64,000 bases of DNA from Nissolia schottii (Eukaryota > Streptophyta > Magnoliopsida > Fabales > Fabaceae). Position 1 is the first letter of the stretch. Every line of letters starts with the position of its first letter. Location: assembly GCA_003254905.1 (NCBI GenBank), contig QANU01054243.1, positions 166,175-230,174 on the forward strand, read 5' to 3'. Of this stretch, positions 62,301 to 64,000 are shown one piece after another. A program made the position numbers and the translations under genes. Below the pieces are notes generated by a model. The model had not been told where the DNA came from. It did not search any database and worked only from the letters and a program-made list of their open reading frames with translations.

Positions 62301-63937
62301 AGTGATTTAACTCTATGTTTTGAAGCTTTGAAATAAACTCAGTGGATGTAGTAGTAGATGACAATTATTTATTGATGAATTTGTAGCCGTGTCAGTAGTT
62401 TTCAACGTTTCATTTATTACAACGTTGAGCTTCCCAATATCAGTCGCATCAAAATAAGGAAAATGCCCTAAAGTGAGTAACGCAGTGTCTTCTTTTGTTC
62501 CTTAAAATTTGTGGTTAAGGTACAATGGAGAGTTTGGTACGCTGTTCTTTTAAGGGGCAACTAACACCACAACAGACCCTCTCACCCTCTCTTGTGCTTT
62601 GGTCGGTTGAGGAGAAATTGAGAGAGGAATAAATGGGTGAATTTTATTGGTTTTTTTTTTGTTGTTTTAAGAAAGAACATGAAAACAAAAGTGTAGGCCC
62701 CACTAAGAACTAGAGAGAAAATGATTATATTCAAAATAGTATCAGTTTTATCCTTATTTATTTCTTTACATTGTATTTTATTAAAGGTAATTAGTAAGTC
62801 ATTTAAAATTATGACATTTTCTTGCTTTTCATTTTTCTCTTTAATCAGGCAGAAGAAAGAAACATTTTTATTTTCATTTTATTCTCTTTTCATCTAAATA
62901 ATAAAAGAAGAAAAAAAATGTACTTCTTTTTAATTTTTGTTCTTCTTTTCTTCAAATTTTTTGCCCTCCATTTTCTCAACCCGTGCAAGCTGAGGGATCA
63001 AATGTCATTTGTCGGCCATTGGCATCTTGGACCATCCGTCGACATCATTTAAGTGTGTTCCTTACGTCAAACTGACCACTCCGATATAAACTTATTGATA
63101 AAATGAGCAATTTCACTATTGAATTATTGAATTGAAAATGGATCTATCAGCATTAAAGATCAATAAATTTAAGGAATCTCATTTTAAAGGATTCTTGTCA
63201 AAACTAGGTCATTGCAAAGTGTAAAAATTAGCTTTAAACTCAAATTCACAAGGTTTAAGTTTAAGATTGTTATGGTAATCTATATTAATTAAATTTTTGA
63301 CTTTTTTCTCTTCACCTATTTTAAAGGGAATTAATTTTTCTCCCCAACTCGCACCGGTGAATACCTTGGTCGTGTACAAAAAAAAAGAAATCAATTCTCT
63401 AACATAATCTTTTCAAATTCAAATTTTAGGAATTTCCTAACTAAAATAAATACTATTTAATAAATACTATTTAATTCTTTGGTTTTGCTAACTAATGTCC
63501 TAAGGATATTGGTTAAGGAAGCTAAAATAATAAGATTTAAGCTTAATTAATTGCCATTGAAAACATACACGTTTCACATTTTTTAATACAAAGTTACTAT
63601 TCTTGCTTTTTTAACAAGTTCCCTAAGAGCACTTGTTAGTAAAACCCTTAATTTTTTTTACAAAAAAATTTATAAATTTTAATATATCTTATTCCAAATT
63701 ACTCTCATTTACTTTAAAAAAATTGTCACTTATTTTTATATGTTCAAGTCTATTATGAATGAATGTACAAACACATATATCAAAATAAGTTCGTGTATTC
63801 ACGAGTAATGCATTAGTAAAATGTTAAAAAAAAATTTGTAGTCATTAACTCATTTATATATCTTTTTCTTTCATCTAAATACCCAAATATCCATTAATAG
63901 AGAAATTATTGCATGGACACAAATTTACTAGGCGCTC
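59393..63937. other. Intergenic region, no gene recognised
   Basis: AT-rich. It contains a poly-A tract (59730-59748) and an (ATT)n microsatellite (about 61659-61696). The frame at 61344-61562 has no recognisable motif. I looked for conserved plant microRNA sequences and tRNA-like arms by eye and saw none. Confidence 0.5.
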
Positions 63938-64000
63938 TGTGACATCCCGATTTTCTCTTAGAGGAATAATCATGATTAATTAATTTTTAATCATGATTAG
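63938..64000 (+). repeat. Possible start of a Tekay-like LTR at window edge
   Basis: TGTGACATCCCGATTTT at 63938 resembles the TGTAACATCC-type start of chromoviral LTRs, such as the one ending at 57366. Only 63 bp are visible, so this is a weak call. Confidence 0.3.

Overview
This window is nuclear DNA of a dicot plant, probably a legume (inferred from the mix of repeat families and exon sequences, not proven). It is AT-rich, has intron-containing genes with GT-AG junctions, and much of it is decayed LTR retrotransposons and tandem repeats. I joined exons by hand from translated segments and splice-site phase. One ambiguous base (N) lies at 15707.

Layout. 1-1670: a Copia RT/RNase H fragment between two LTRs in opposite orientation. 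3224-7560: a decayed Tat-like Gypsy element (LTR, primer site, gag, protease, RT and RNase H remnants). 10612-22492 is the gene-rich part. It holds a two-exon apyrase (540 codons, + strand), a two-exon SOUL haem-binding protein (219 codons, - strand), a broken medium-chain reductase resembling mitochondrial enoyl reductase (+), and a six-exon CRAL-TRIO/SEC14-like gene (264 codons, -). 22900-29270 holds MITEs, a Copia fragment joined to the first exons of an FCF1 copy, and a lone eIF5-mimic (BZW) exon with a stop codon. 29505-39411 is a higher-order satellite: blocks of 63-bp and about 110-bp monomers separated by near-identical spacers of about 1.45 kb. 39618-40035 is a LINE RNase H tail. 40859-42855 is a four-exon UBX-domain gene (373 codons, -). 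45072-47955 is a second Tat-like Gypsy LTR with a complete solo LTR nested in it (perfect 5-bp target duplication). 47960-49150 is an AT-rich tandem repeat. 49207-52125 is a Copia gag-protease-integrase fragment. 52050-57366 holds two diverged copies of a long LTR-like repeat. 57700-59392 is another Copia gag plus LTR on the - strand. 59400-63937 is mostly anonymous AT-rich DNA.

The intact genes (apyrase, SOUL, CRAL-TRIO, UBX) look like independent housekeeping or endomembrane functions, not a pathway cluster. The most unusual signal is in the retroelement LTRs. Several unrelated LTRs carry arrays of short palindromes or hairpins. In two homologous LTR copies the same slot holds two different hairpin families, and within each family the stem sequence changes from unit to unit while pairing is kept. 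I see no evidence of a new multi-gene system.
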